DNA of 64,000 nt, from NCBI GenBank assembly GCA_030844895.1, contig CM061228.1, forward strand, positions 140,728,444 to 140,792,443, written 5' to 3'. A program made the translations under genes and the position numbers. Source of the DNA: Ambrosia x helenae (taxonomy: Eukaryota; Streptophyta; Magnoliopsida; Asterales; Asteraceae). A model generated the notes under the pieces. It was not told the DNA's origin. It did no database searches and was given only the letters and a program-made list of their open reading frames with translations. Of the stretch, positions 49,411 to 61,171 are shown one piece after another; the stretch's first letter is position 1, and the number at the start of each line of letters is the position of its first letter.

Positions 49411-50058
49411 ATGGAATTCGAAAACTTTTTTTCAGACGACTTAAATCCCATTTCATCACCTGAAAAATCTTTACCCTGCTTTGACTGCAGTATCTGCCTC
49501 GACTTTGCTAAAGAACCTGTGGTTACTCTTTGTGGTCATCTATATTGCTGGCCTTGTATCTACAAATGGTTATCTTTTCAGACCGATTCAGATAATAACC
49601 CGTTATGTCCTGTATGTAAATCTGAAATATCTCACACTTCAGTGGTCCCACTTTACGGACGAGGCAAAACATTACCCGAAAGCGAACCCAACACTAAAAT
49701 GTCAAATACAGTTATCCCACCTAGACCTCACGCGTGTCTCTTAACCACACCCAATCCCGCACAGCAATTTGCTTATGATAACTCTCAGTACAGAAGATAC
49801 AATTCTACCACTGGAGTTTACAGTCATGGTGTTGAAGATTATAACGATTATAACTCGAACGTATGGATGTATGGTGAAATGATTTATGCTCGGGTTTTCG
49901 GGAACTCACAGAGGTTATACGCGTTTCCGAACTCATATCATCTAGCTGGGAGTAATACTCCCAGATTAAGAAGGCAAGAGATGCAGGTTCACAGATCTTT
50001 AAACAGATTAACTAATTTTCTGTTCTGCTGCTTGTTTTTGTGTCTTCTGCTGTTTTAA
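49411..50058 (+). CDS. RMA-type membrane-anchored RING E3 ubiquitin ligase
   Basis: This 215-residue protein fits the plant RMA (RING membrane-anchor) family of ER E3 ligases. The N-terminal C3HC4 RING has ligands C26, C29, C41, H43, C46, C49, C66 and C69 (CSICLDFAKEPVVTLCGHLYC...CPVCKSEI). A Ser/Pro/Asn-rich middle follows, then a C-terminal hydrophobic tail anchor (FLFCCLFLCLLLF) at about 203-215. RING proximity to the N-terminus, a single C-terminal membrane segment and the absence of a signal peptide match the family. The ATG at 49411 is preferred over an upstream in-frame ATG at 49279 because an acceptor (ttttcgcag) at 49369 lies between them and MEFENFF suits the family. The coding part is a single exon. 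Confidence 0.85.
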   Translation: MEFENFFSDDLNPISSPEKSLPCFDCSICLDFAKEPVVTLCGHLYCWPCIYKWLSFQTDSDNNPLCPVCKSEISHTSVVPLYGRGKTLPESEPNTKMSNTVIPPRPHACLLTTPNPAQQFAYDNSQYRRYNSTTGVYSHGVEDYNDYNSNVWMYGEMIYARVFGNSQRLYAFPNSYHLAGSNTPRLRRQEMQVHRSLNRLTNFLFCCLFLCLLLF

Positions 50059-50504
50059 TCTTAAGGCAGGTTAGTTTTTTGACAGATTATAGTGTGCAGT
50101 TTTGTATGCTTGCTTAATATTATAGCATCATGTGTACATTTCAGATTTAATAATTATGTATATGGTTTTGTATAAATGTTAGGTATTGTCATTTTTAATA
50201 TAGTATTCATCTTTTATTTTGTCACGAGGTTTGACCAAGTTATCTCGTATAATCATGCCATTTTTAATATAGTATTCATTTTTTATTTGATACGAGTATC
50301 TCGGTTGCAAACGGTAGGGTTTGAGGTGGGTGGAATGTAGGTTAGCCTTATCTTTATCTGACTATCTCGGTTGCAGATGGTAGGGTTTGAGCAGGGTGGA
50401 ATGTAGGTAAGCATTATTTCTATCTTAAGCGGCTAAGGATGTATATATTTTGTATATGTTTTTTTTAAGGTTAACTTCATTAGAAACATAACGGACACAC
50501 TCAC
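50059..50504. other. 3' flank of the RING gene with short tandem repeats
   Basis: Two diverged copies of atctcggttgca...ggtagggtttgag...ggtggaatgtagg (about 50295-50415) and a duplicated catttttaatatagtattcat (about 50190 and 50260). No ORF of interest. Confidence 0.5.
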
Positions 50505-50512
50505 AAGCCGGG

Positions 50513-50987
50513 TAGGGCTGGCAATTTAGACACGAACACGATAACCTGATACGAACCTACACGATTTTAACAGGTTTCGTGTTTGGCCTTAACAGGTTTC
50601 GTGTCTATAACAGGTCGACACGTTAAGACCTGTTTATTTTCGTATCGTGTTCGTGTTTACCTGCTTCGTGTTCGTGTCTTATCGTGTACGTGTCTTAACA
50701 GGTCTTGTCGTTCCTTATCGTGTTTCTTATCATGTCTTGTCGTGTCTTATCGTGTGTTATCGTGTCTTATCGTGTCTTGTCGTGTCTTATCGTGTCTTGT
50801 CGTGTTAACTTATTTTAGTAGGTGTTCCTTATCGTGTCTTGTCGTGTCTTATCGTGTTAACCTGTTATACACAGGTTCGTGTTCGTGTTTGAAAAAAATG
50901 ACACGATTAGTTTTCGTGTCGTGTTCGTGTTTACAAGTTTCGTGTTCGTGTCTTAACAGGTTCGTGTAACCTATTATGCCAGCCCTA
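50513..50987. mobile_element. Non-autonomous hAT element with TAGGGCTGGCA ends
   Basis: Ends TAGGGCTGGCA and TGCCAGCCCTA are perfect inverted repeats. The duplication AAGCCGGG at 50505-50512 and 50988-50995 is exact. The interior is a run of cgtgtcttatcgtgtcttg repeats, which creates the long cysteine/serine-rich ORF on plus. That ORF is not a gene. Confidence 0.88.
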
Positions 50988-50995
50988 AAGCCGGG

Positions 50996-52214
50996 TGGCC
51001 ACAACAAGCACACGATTACATAATTACAAAATTACACCCATTCCTCCGAGTTTGACCGGCTTCTCATCCATCTACATGTGCTTAGTAGGTCAAGTTTGAC
51101 CTTTTTAATTTTCGAGGTGACTTGTTGTTAGTATATTATCGATTAGACTTATCTAGACATGATTCTCCTATATTATATTATTATGTCATCGGTTGTCTAC
51201 CCTTAAATGACGTACATACCCTCGTAATATAGTCACCTAACACTATTTTTCTATTTGTTTTGAAAGATTTATGGATAACCACTACCAAAACACCCATCTT
51301 GTGATAATGGGTGTGTGTCATCTTCCATTTGGACCATTTCCATCATGTTTTGGATAATATCTATATCTATACTGCATTATAAAAAAACAAAAAATTGCTA
51401 GGATAGATAGTTTTATGTCATGAAAATTCTTTTAATACTATCTCTGTTTATAAAACTAACTTGTACATTTTTACAAACACGGTATTTGATCATGTGTCTC
51501 ACTTAAAATACGACGTGCACTTGTTATCAAGTAAACCTTTTGCATATGAACTATCCTCTACACACAATATTATAACGTCATTTTATAGAAAATCATACGC
51601 AGTAGCGGACTCAGGAGTCAGGAATCATTTTTAATTTTAAGGGGTACGATCGAGGGTGTAACCGAACTTTAAAGTGTACGGTCGAAATTTTTGCCTTCCA
51701 ATTACACTAATTTTTTTTTTCAAGAGGGGAGCCAATGATTACACTTGTATTTTATTATAACAAAACATAAGAGTCTATTAAATTTTTTATGATTATGTTT
51801 TTAATCATTCCTAGAAAAGTAATATACTTCTCTATTTTGTTCTCTATAAATTACGTGATTGGTGAATTCTCAAGTCTCATATATAATTAACGCAGGATCA
51901 ATTTTGCGTATAATCCTCAACTATATATATTAAAAAATAAGAACCCACCAATTTCATTAAATTATGGTAGCATACCAACCAAATATAGTTTAAACTTTAA
52001 AGTTGATGAATACATATTTCGTTCGAGATAGAATATTTATAAAAAAGAAATCATTTTTCTTCAGCAACTGGTTTTGACTTTTGAGGTAAGAGGTAGACTT
52101 CCACACATTTCACGCAATATGGTTGGGAATGTGGGATGTCCATATCTATTTTAAAAAGGCCCACCCAAGCCCTCACACCATGCTTCGGTTATGTTGACAC
52201 TTTTATCTTATCTA
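50996..52214. other. AT-rich intergenic region
   Basis: A Helitron-type 5' signature (TCTATATCTATACTGCATTATAAAA) occurs near 51362-51386 without a clear 3' partner. No gene. Confidence 0.45.
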
Positions 52215-53327
52215 TCTATACTACTGTATACTACTATATAATAGGTTCTCGATGGGTAAGATAATAATTTTCATTTAATTTTAAGACACATAAAAATATT
52301 GTTTTTGCATTTGGTACAAGCGTTAATGCATAAATAATTTCTCATTTACATTATTGTTCCTCTACATTTTAGCATTTAATAATATAGTGTAATAAATGAT
52401 AAACAATAATGTAGTGTTATTAAATCTAGCATTTATACTTACAATGTAATAGTATTTTATAAAAGGTTGTGAAAAACTTATTAACTTATACTAAAAATAA
52501 TACATAAAAATTTGACTAGCATATTCAAACTCAAATAAAAGAGATAGGCGTCGTCCTATTCGTGATTGACTAGGTAATAATTGTTAAACAATAATACATG
52601 ATGACTTTTAGTTTAAAAGTACAATAATTAAATAACTTATTAATTTATACTAAAAATAATACATAAAAATTTGACTAACATATTCAAACTCAAATAAAAT
52701 AGATAGGCACCGTACCATTCGTGGTTGACTCGGTCATTAGCAAAACCAAAATAATTGTCAAACAAGAATACATGATGACTTTTAGTTTAATACTTATTGT
52801 ATATGTAATAAAAGTTTACGGTTAAAAATTACAATCAGACAAATGTAGTGTTAATCAAGAGCAACCTCTTGGTTTCTTTGATCAAATGTCATGGTTTCTT
52901 TGATCCGCGCATACAGCACAAACTTCTCCTTCACACCTATGGGTGTCTCATTAGACGAAACAATTGCTAATATGAGAAATGACATATATACGTTCGGAAC
53001 ATATTCGAGAATATACCACAAAATCAACTAGTTAGTACTACGGGATGGCAAACCCATCCCACACGTCATTCTTTATTTTTTTATGGCTTCATTTAGAGTA
53101 TTTAGCTACTTTTTTTTTTCCCAGAGACTGAAATCTTGTCTTCTGATTCAAGTTTTCAGTATTCTCCCGCATCAATTTTTATTTTTTATTCGTGCTTTCA
53201 ATAATAAAGAACTTCCACCAAAATAATTGTCACACAAGAATAAATGATGACTTTTAGTTTAAAATTATTATATATGTAATAAAAGTTTACCGGTGCAGTC
53301 CCGCCGCAACGCGCAGGTTCCTGCTAG
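52215..53327 (+). mobile_element. Non-autonomous Helitron (about 1.1 kb)
   Basis: Begins after A with TCTATACTACTGTATACTAC...ATAATAGG and ends at CTAG (53324-53327) before T. A hairpin-prone tail cagtcccgccgcaacgcgcagg sits about 10 bp upstream of the CTAG. The interior contains an approximately 190-bp diverged direct repeat (aaacttattaacttatactaaaaataatac at about 52467 and 52632). No Rep/helicase coding. Confidence 0.65.
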
Positions 53328-53689
53328 TATTACTAGTATTTGGTGTGGTGTGCTACCACACAAACCCATTCCGATCGGAAACATCCTTTTGTGGTTTTCG
53401 CTTTTTCGATCTTGGGCGTATTACAACTTTATTTTTTAGCTTTCTTTCGGTTGCTTTTCTAGAGTGTCGAACTGTCAATATACTGTAACAAACCAAACCT
53501 ATACCGATTGCATTCCTGTCGCAACATGCATGCAACTCTACTACTTTATATATGTCTTATCTTTTCAAAGGCGGGATCTATAAGGGTTTGTTGAAATATT
53601 ATGTCAGGTCATACATATATATATATATATATCAATCAATCCGTTTGTTTGGTTTCTTATGAGTTGATATCAAGAAGAATAGACATGTT

Positions 53690-55103
53690 AGGTAAAAATG
53701 TCCAAAACGTCAACCACATCAGACGCAGTCAGAACAAGCCGGCGGACGCTCTAAGCAAAATGGCCTCTACAACTTTCAGCCATTTAGCAAAAGAGGTCCG
53801 AATCGAAACGCTGAGCGAACCGTCTGTACCACCCAAGGAGGTCAACGTCATCCAAACGGGTGCTGACAGCTGGATGACTCCGATAATATCCTATCTGACC
53901 AACGGCGCCCTGCCAGAGCAACGCGCCGAAGCCAGAAAGATACAGCACAAAGCCCTACAATACAGAATACAAGACGGAGTGCTCTATCGGAAGTCATACC
54001 TGGGGCCACTGCTGCGGTGCGTGGATGCAGTTGATGCAGACTATTTGGTGCGAGAAATACACGAAGGGATATGTGGGATACACGCGGGGCCACGCATGGT
54101 GGTCGCGAAGATCATGAATGCGGGATACTATTGGCCGGGCATGCACCTGGATGCCTTACAGATCATCCGCAAATGCGACTCATGCCAGCGACACGCCCCC
54201 AACACCCTGCGCCCAAAGAATGAGCTCATACCAGTAACCTCGGCATGGCCATTCCAAAAATGGGCAATTGATCTGGTGGGACCTTTCCCAATGACGACAG
54301 GCAAAAGGAAATTCCTGATAGTCGCAATTGACTACTTCACCAAATGGGTCGAAGCCAAGCCGCTGGCTGAAATCACTGCTAACCATGTGAAGAAGTTCAT
54401 TTGGGAATTCATCATTTGCCGCTTCGGACTGCCAATGTCAATCGTTACAGATAACGGGACTCAGTTCGCAGATAAGGGGTTGCTGAAATGGTACGCGGAT
54501 TTGCACATCCAACCAACCTTCACCTCAGTCGCGCACCCACAGGGCAACGGCCAAGTTGAGCGCGCGAATCGCAGCATCGTGGAAGGCATCAAAGCCAGAT
54601 TGGGAATGAAGGGTAAGGCTTGGGCGGAGGAATTACCGAGCGTGCTATGGGCTAATCGTACACTAACAAAAACGAGCACCGGCGAAACTCCGTTCAGCCT
54701 CACATACGGCTCTGAAGCCATGATACCCGCAGAGATTGGATGCCCATCCCTGAGAGTGCTTTCCGCAACTACGACAGATAATGACCAGGAGCTGCGCACA
54801 AATCTTAACTTGGTAGAATTACGCCGCGATGAAGCAGCAATACGAGAGGCAAATTACAAGCAGCAGCTAGAGCGCTACTACAATGCCAAAGTCAAAGCCC
54901 AAGCGTTCAGGGTCGGAGAGTTCGTCCTGAGAAACAACGAGGCCAGCGGAGCCCTCCCCAAGGGAAAGTTAACCCCAACGTGGGAAGGACCATACCGCAT
55001 CCAAGAAGCCCTCGGCAAAGGGGCCTATAAACTATCAACGTTGGAAGACAAACCGGTTCCCCGAACATGGAACGCGGCGCAATTAAGAAAGTGCTATATG
55101 TAA
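53690..55103 (+). pseudogene. 5'-truncated Ty3 (Tat-like) pol: RNase H end plus integrase
   Basis: The reading frame opens in the C-terminal end of RNase H (NHIRRSQNKPADALSKMAS). It continues through an integrase H2C2 zinc site (H..H...CDSCQRH) and a DDE catalytic core (WAIDLVGPFP, VTDNGTQF, GNGQVERANRS). The C-terminal part has WEGPYRI and ends NAAQLRKCYM with no chromodomain. Lack of a chromodomain and the antisense ORF downstream point to the Tat/Ogre group. Gag, protease and reverse transcriptase are absent, so it cannot act alone. The Met codons before 53690 lie in host-side (TA)n sequence and are not the native start. Confidence 0.85.
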
Positions 55104-55164
55104 CTACAAAACATGATGTAACGAAGGCCGTTGCGCCACTTAAATGAAATGAAGTATAGCAGTC

Positions 55165-56025
55165 TCCTTTATTTTACATGCGCAGCCTAAACTTAGAAAT
55201 TGCATCGAGAAAATCTGCAATTTCTTTAAAACTGCGCGTTGCATGGTTAAGATGCAACGCGCACCCTAAACTTAGAAATTGCATCGAGAAAATCTGCAAT
55301 TTCCTTAAAACTGCGCGTTGCATGGTTAAGATGCAACGCGCACCCTAAACTTAGAAATTGCATCGAGAAAATCTGCAATTTCCTTAAAACTGCGCGTTGC
55401 ATGGTTAAGATGCAACGCGCACCCTAAACTTAGAAATTGCATCGAGAAAATCTGCAATTTCCTTAAAACTGCGCGTTGCATGGTTAAGATGCAACGCGCA
55501 CCCTAAACTTAGAAATTGCATCGAGAAAATCTGCAATTTCCTTAAAACTGCGCGTTGCATGGTTAAGATGCAACGCGCACCCTAAACTTAGAAATTGCAT
55601 CGAGAAAATCTGCAATTTCCTTAAAACTGCGCGTTGCATGGTTAAGATGCAACGCGCACCCTAAACTTAGAAATTGCATCGAGAAAATCTGCAATTTCCT
55701 TAAAACTGCGCGTTGCATGGTTAAGATGCAACGCGCACCCTAAACTTAGAAATTGCATCGAGAAAATCTGCAATTTCCTTAAAACTGCGCGTTGCATGGT
55801 TAAGATGCAACGCGCACCCTAAACTTAGAAATTGCATCGAGAAAATCTGCAATTTCCTTAAAACTGCGCGTTGCATGGTTAAGATGCAACGCGCACCCTA
55901 AACTTAGAAATTGCATCGAGAAACTCTACAATTTCCTTAAAACTGCGCGTCGATTTGTTAAAACACAACGCGCACCCTAAACCTCGAAATTGCATAAAGT
56001 ACATCTGCAATTTCCTTAAAATTAC
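55165..56025 (+). repeat. Tandem array of 79-bp units downstream of pol
   Basis: About 10.5 units with exact 79-bp spacing of cctaaacttag; the middle copies are almost identical and the last two diverge. Each unit contains two short inverted repeats: gaaattgca...tgcaatttc (9-bp stems) and gcgcgttgcat...atgcaacgcgc (11-bp stems). The array lies between the end of pol and the antisense ORF. Tat/Ogre elements are known for such arrays, which can seed satellites. Confidence 0.95.
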
Positions 56026-56275
56026 TTAAAATCCTATGTCTACTGGATTCCTGCGCGAACGCTTAGATAAAAATGTGATGCGCAAAGTAACAGCTATGAA
56101 ATAATAACATGGCATATGAACATTAACACAAGGCAGGAATAAACTAAACTGCCATTGACAAAATAAATATGTTTAATAATACTTATAAACATAGAGTCAT
56201 TACATATCGTTGAAACAGACCAAAAGTGGAGCTACAAACACAGCCAAGGTTCATACAAAGGCAAAATATTCAGCT

Positions 56276-58764
56276 TCATTTCTTGGACGAGGAGGATGTG
56301 TCACTAAGATCATCATCATCTGAACCGGACAAGCTCAACCGCTCACCACCCTCCGCCTGAATCTCAGCCGCTAAGTCACTCGCCTTGAGCTTCGCGTACT
56401 CATGACGCGTGTGCACCAAGCCAGCCTTGTCAAAGGATTCCTTGAGTTCAAAGCAGCTGGGACGATCACGGTGGCTTACAACGAAGTCCACCAGCTCGTA
56501 CTTCAATTCATCAAACTCAGCGGCCTTCTTTGCAAACACAGCATCCAGGTCTTGTTTATACAAGGGAAATTGCTCCAAGGGTTTCCCATCCTGCGCATGC
56601 TGGTACCCATCAATGAAGCCAGCCTTGCGACCCACAAGCTTCGCAGCTGCGTTCACTGCGGCCACCGCTTGACGCGTCTGCGCGCAATTTTTCACATGAT
56701 GGGCGACCTGCACGATACTCAAGAGACATAGTTAGTGCAAACAAACACAAAATAGTGGGAAGACAAATGCAAAATAGCGAGGAACATACCTCAGGGACAC
56801 AACATCCCAGGACCCAAGCGCGGTCCTCCTCTGCCACATCCTTATCACTTTGGGCCTCTAACAATTGCCCCTCAAGCTCAAGTACTTTTCGGTGAAGGGA
56901 CAAGTTTTCCTTGTCCAACCCATCATGACCTTCACGCAGGTCAGCGATCAACTGATCCTTCTCCTTGAAAAGCTCGCGGGCCTCAATCAATTTATCTTTA
57001 TGCTGCTGCACCAGCCGTCGCTGCACTTCCAACTCTTTGCAGGTCTCATCCCTCTGAGCTTCAATCTCACTGAGGCGCTTCTTGGTTGCCTCCATCTTCG
57101 CGTTATCCTTCGCACAAGCAACCCTCCATTGCTCTTCCCTCTCAGAGATGTGCTCACGGAGCTTGTCACGCTCCTCGCGAAAAGTAACAGCGTCCCATTT
57201 AGCACGCTTAAGCTCCGCTTGCACGCGGTCACGATCCTCTGTCACGCGCTGTAAATCTTGATGAAACCTATGACGGTCATGCGCCATGGACCCCCACTCC
57301 CGCACTATCTCGGCGGAAGTGGACAACATGTTGGCCACACTCAAAATGTGGTCATCCATAAGGTCCCCGCGAGGACGTGTGGCCTGGTGCTCGCGCTCAC
57401 CAGGAGGGATAACATTCGCCAAAAATTGACGACATTCCTCCACATTCAAAAAACGAGCGGCCGGAGTCAACGTCCAGTTAGGCACAAAAATGCCACTAGA
57501 CGACTCCTCGCCCCCAGCCGGGCGCGCACCTGAAGGACCAGGATTCGGCTCCGTTGTCACCTGTTTCTCGTTCTCCTCATCATCAACGGTCATATCAACT
57601 CCATGACCATACCCCTCACTAATGTCTGTTGGCGACACCCTTCCCTCATCACCTTCCGGGTCATTCCGCGGAGGAGTAGGGAGTCGCACAGGCGACGGCG
57701 ATTGCGGCGGAGTTGGAAGACGCGGGGGAGTCGATCCTTGCACAGGAGAAGGCTGGCGATGGGGAGATGGCGGATCCGCCAACATAGAAGTAACCAGCGC
57801 ATTATCCTGCACACCAGTATGCGCAGACTCCTCAACCCGCTTTTCAGGGGACGCCGGCCTGATGGGCCCAGTCTCAAACTCCTTGTTAATGGGAGCAACA
57901 GTCACATCCTCTGGCGCGGCCGTGCCCAACAGCGAAGCTATAGAAAACACAAGGTCATTAGCCAATAAAAAAGAAAAGAAGGAAGAAACAGATAACAAAC
58001 TCACCTAACAAGTCTTCCTCCACAGACCGGACGAGTGTGTCCAGCTTCACTCTCTTCTCAGCGGGCGATGTCAACTCCCCGCTGATTCTCCTCTCCCTAC
58101 TTGACCGCCTGGATCGCTTTTTGTGGCGAGGCGCGTCAACCGGAATGTCCCCACCCTTAGACGACTCCGCGGTGACAGGTTTCGTCAGAGCAGCGCTCTG
58201 AACCTCTTCAGTCAACTTCACCACGGACTCCCCTTGAACGAACGCATCTGAAAGTTCAACGTAGCTTCGTTCAAAAGGCTGGTAATTTTCAAAGTACCTA
58301 TTAACCACTTCGTGGTTTTAAAACAAAAAAATAGTCTTCACCTCTGGTCACATTCGTCTGCGGATTGGAGACGCGACGCACAAGGGGGTCTTCGTCGACG
58401 GTCTCCTCACTGTCATCATCCGCACGCGCAGGTGGTTGTTGCACATCTTGCCTCCCTGCAGACCACGCAATTGGCGAAAGCAAAGACGAGTCAGAAGACT
58501 CATCACTAGATATCACAAGTAAGGGTAAACCCGTCCGCACAAACATGTTGACGGGCGACGGGTTCTCATAAGGTGGCGAGGACTCACCGGCTTCAGTAAT
58601 GAGTAACGGCGCGGTTGTAGCCTCCTGCGACGCGCTATCCAGTTTGGGACGGACAAGTGTGTCCCAGGCCTTCTCCAATATGTACAGCTCGTTGTCCGCC
58701 AGCTTCTCAAAAGCGAACCCCATGTTATCCCCGCCCAACAGCATACTGTAGAGACATTCCACCT
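56276..58764 (-). CDS. Multi-exon antisense ORF of the Tat-like element, 5' incomplete
   Basis: Minus-strand exons: 58342-58764, about 58005-58311, 56790-57937 and 56276-56707, each bounded by plausible GT..AG. The product has an acidic, Ser-rich first part, a basic stretch (HKKRSRRSSRERR), a Pro-rich segment (TPPRLPTPPQSPSP) and a long coiled coil rich in Glu/Lys/Arg (about RFHQDLQRVTEDRDRVQAEL to VLELEGQLLEAQ). It ends SDDDDLSDTSSSSKK. Antisense ORFs between pol and the 3' LTR are established for Tat-lineage elements (maize Grande is the example I recall), often labelled putative gypsy-type transposon domain. The conserved N-terminal part of that family would lie before the first exon and is absent. 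Function is unknown. Confidence 0.6.
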
Positions 58765-59079
58765 CTGAAAACAAGAATTAAACAAATCAATAATGCAATA
58801 CACCCCGCGCAGGTGCAAAAGACAAAACGACCCGGGCCCACCACGTCTCTGACGTCTGTACAACCGTCAGAGACTTTTCGGCTACCAACCAGTCGCGTCA
58901 CCCACGCGATCTGACAAAACTGATGTGCACATTAATTGGGGCGGGTCCACACCTACCCCACTTGCACAAGACCGCGCGGTAGCTTCCCCCGCCTAATCAA
59001 CGCGCAAACCTCAAAAATACCCCACGACACAAAACTGAGTCCAGCGTCTCGCATGCTACGCAAACAACACACTGGACTA

Positions 59080-59577
59080 GGGGGACTTGAAGAGATAGGT
59101 ACCCGCACACGCGCAGGGAAGAAACCCGCGCGCACGTCAGCACAGTAATGTGACGTGGCATTCTAGAAGACGGCGCACACAACAGCAAAAAAGGACAAAC
59201 ATCACCCGACAGGAGCAGAGCCAACAGCCAATCATAGGCCAGAACACCCTGCTCCACGATCTCCTGCCAGTACGAGGTACAGAAAAGGACGTAAAGGACG
59301 ACGTCAGGACACGTGGACCAATCAGCAGAGGACAGCGCAGAAAATGACAACGGCCACAATCGTACAAGACAGCTGCCATGCTCCTCACAGCCAATCACAG
59401 GCTACCTAAGCAGCCTATAAATACCTCCCTTCGTCACCAGAAGAAGGGATCGAAAAAGGAAAGAATAGAATTCATAGAGAGAGCTGTGAGAGATAGATTA
59501 TAGTTGAAACGCTGTAATAATCTTATAACAGTGTCTTGTAACTTATCCTGATAAATAAGAAGTCCGTTCTTTTACAT
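59080..59577 (+). repeat. Probable 3' LTR of the Tat-like element
   Basis: Contains TATA box cctataaatacctccc at about 59414-59429, a leader with agaagaagggatcg, and a U5-like end gtccgttcttttaca near 59577. It follows a purine-rich actagggggacttg at about 59073-59086. No 5' LTR exists in the window for comparison, so both limits are estimates. Confidence 0.45.
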
Positions 59578-59887
59578 TGTTGGTTCATTATCATTGTTAT
59601 ATTTCGATTATTAGATTGGTGTTTCTTCAATATCTTAATATAATATTCCATTTAAGAAATGCTTAAATAACACGGATATTCTAACTTTCATGATTATAAA
59701 AGTATCGTGATAAAGATGTGCACAAATTGATGTCTATAGATATACTTTTTTATGTAAGTGTGTCAAGTTGAGTTATTTTTGTTGATAAATTGTCGTTCCT
59801 ATTTATATTTTATATATTAGATATAATTATAAAATATATATTTGATCACTTAAAACCGATCGTAGCAACCGTTATGTCACAGAGTGG
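59578..59887. other. AT-rich intergenic, nothing identified
   Basis: No ORF or repeat supported. Confidence 0.45.
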
Positions 59888-59970
59888 TGCAAGTGGATCC
59901 CTATCAAATGTAACTTTTTCGTTTGGAGGGCGGAAATGAACAGGATTTCTCATGTAGTAGCATTAAGTAG
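59888..59970 (+). pseudogene. Fragment of a LINE reverse transcriptase (zinc-binding region)
   Basis: One frame reads KWIPIKCNFFVWRAEMNRI and then VVALSR, the pattern W-P-K-N-F-W-R of the zf-RVT region that follows reverse transcriptase in plant LINEs and captured copies. Only about 27 residues remain, and another element adjoins on the right. Confidence 0.5.
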
Positions 59971-60165
59971 GGATGAGCATCCAGCACCGAATACCGAACC
60001 GATCCAGTACCAAACCGAGGGTGTTCGGTATCGGTATCAGTACTCACATTTAGAGGTTTTCGGTATCGGTATGGTATCGATATTTTAAGGTAAAATACCG
60101 ATACCATACCGGTACCGTACCGATACCGTACCGTATGTGTTCGGTATCGGAATTTGTCAGCTCAT
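59971..60165. mobile_element. Remnant of a hAT-like element with ggtatcggtat repeats
   Basis: The left edge TAGGGATGAGCAT looks like a hAT end. The interior is ggtatcggtatcggt/accgataccgtacc in both orientations. The right terminal repeat is not recognisable and no 8-bp duplication was found. Confidence 0.4.
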
Positions 60166-60561
60166 GAGTTTGCCGGTGTGGGTTCCAAACCTTATTGCTT
60201 TCTCATTTACAGATCCGATGAAACTTCACAATCATTTCGCTTTCCGGAGATGGTCAAAGAGGTTTTTCATGGTACAGTTTATTATTGGGTGTTGGAGTAT
60301 TTGAAAAGCTAAAAAACGATCTCAAGTTTAATAACAAGGCGGTTGGGATCGAAGACATCTTTAACAAGATCAAGTCGATTCGTTTTTTGTGGTTCAACAG
60401 TAGATCTAAAGTTAAAACAAGCTCCATCATAAGCAACTTCAAGTACAAAATACACACACACTAGTCACAGACACCGCATCAAGATTCAACAATCTTGTCA
60501 AACTTTAAAAAAAAATACTCAAACTTTCACTACAAAAATAAAAACTGATTAATCATACCTT

Positions 60562-61123
60562 TTACTCTGATAATGTAGATGCAAGCTCACCATTGCTTTT
60601 AAGCTCCAAAATGATATCACAACCTCCAATCAGCTCACCTTTATAATAAAGCTGTGGGAAAGTAGGCCAATTCGCGAACGTTTTCAAACCTTGTCGAACT
60701 TCCTCATCGCTCAAAATGTCAAAAGATCCAAACTTTACACCTTCCTCCTTAAGGGCATTTACGACTTTTGAGCTAAAGCCGCATCTTGGGGCATCTGGGC
60801 TACCCTTCATAAACAGCATAACAGGTTTGGAGCTAACTAATTTCTTCAAACGATCTTCGACAGACATGATACCTTTCTCGACCAAGACTTTTTCAAGTTC
60901 TCCACTCTTTTGCATTTCCAAAACGATATCTGATCCGCCAATGAGTTCGCCTTTTATGTAGAGTTGAGGGTAACTTGACCAGTTTGAGTGTACTTTTAGG
61001 CCTTGCCTTACTTCATCATCCGAGAGTATATCGAAAGTCTTGAAATCAACATTTTCTTCTCTGAGATATCGACTACCTGATAGATTATAAAGATTGATGA
61101 ATCGTCTTTTTGCAGCCAGTTAT

Positions 61124-61171
<48 letters not shown>

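Noticed and set aside
50583..50969. 128-residue Cys/Ser-rich ORF
   Set aside because: It is the cgtgtcttat repeat interior of a hAT element with clear ends and duplications.
53601..53689. Extended N-terminus of the retrotransposon pol ORF
   Set aside because: It runs through a (TA)n tract and sequence unlike RNase H. Homology starts at about 53690, so this is a truncation boundary, not a start site.
55165..56025. Regular repeats that could suggest a CRISPR array
   Set aside because: The units are directly contiguous at 79 bp with no unique spacers, in a plant retrotransposon. This is a simple tandem array.
56865..57254. Plus-strand ORFs at 56402-57968 opposite the antisense gene
   Set aside because: They are shadows of the minus-strand exons, with no domains and no splice logic of their own.
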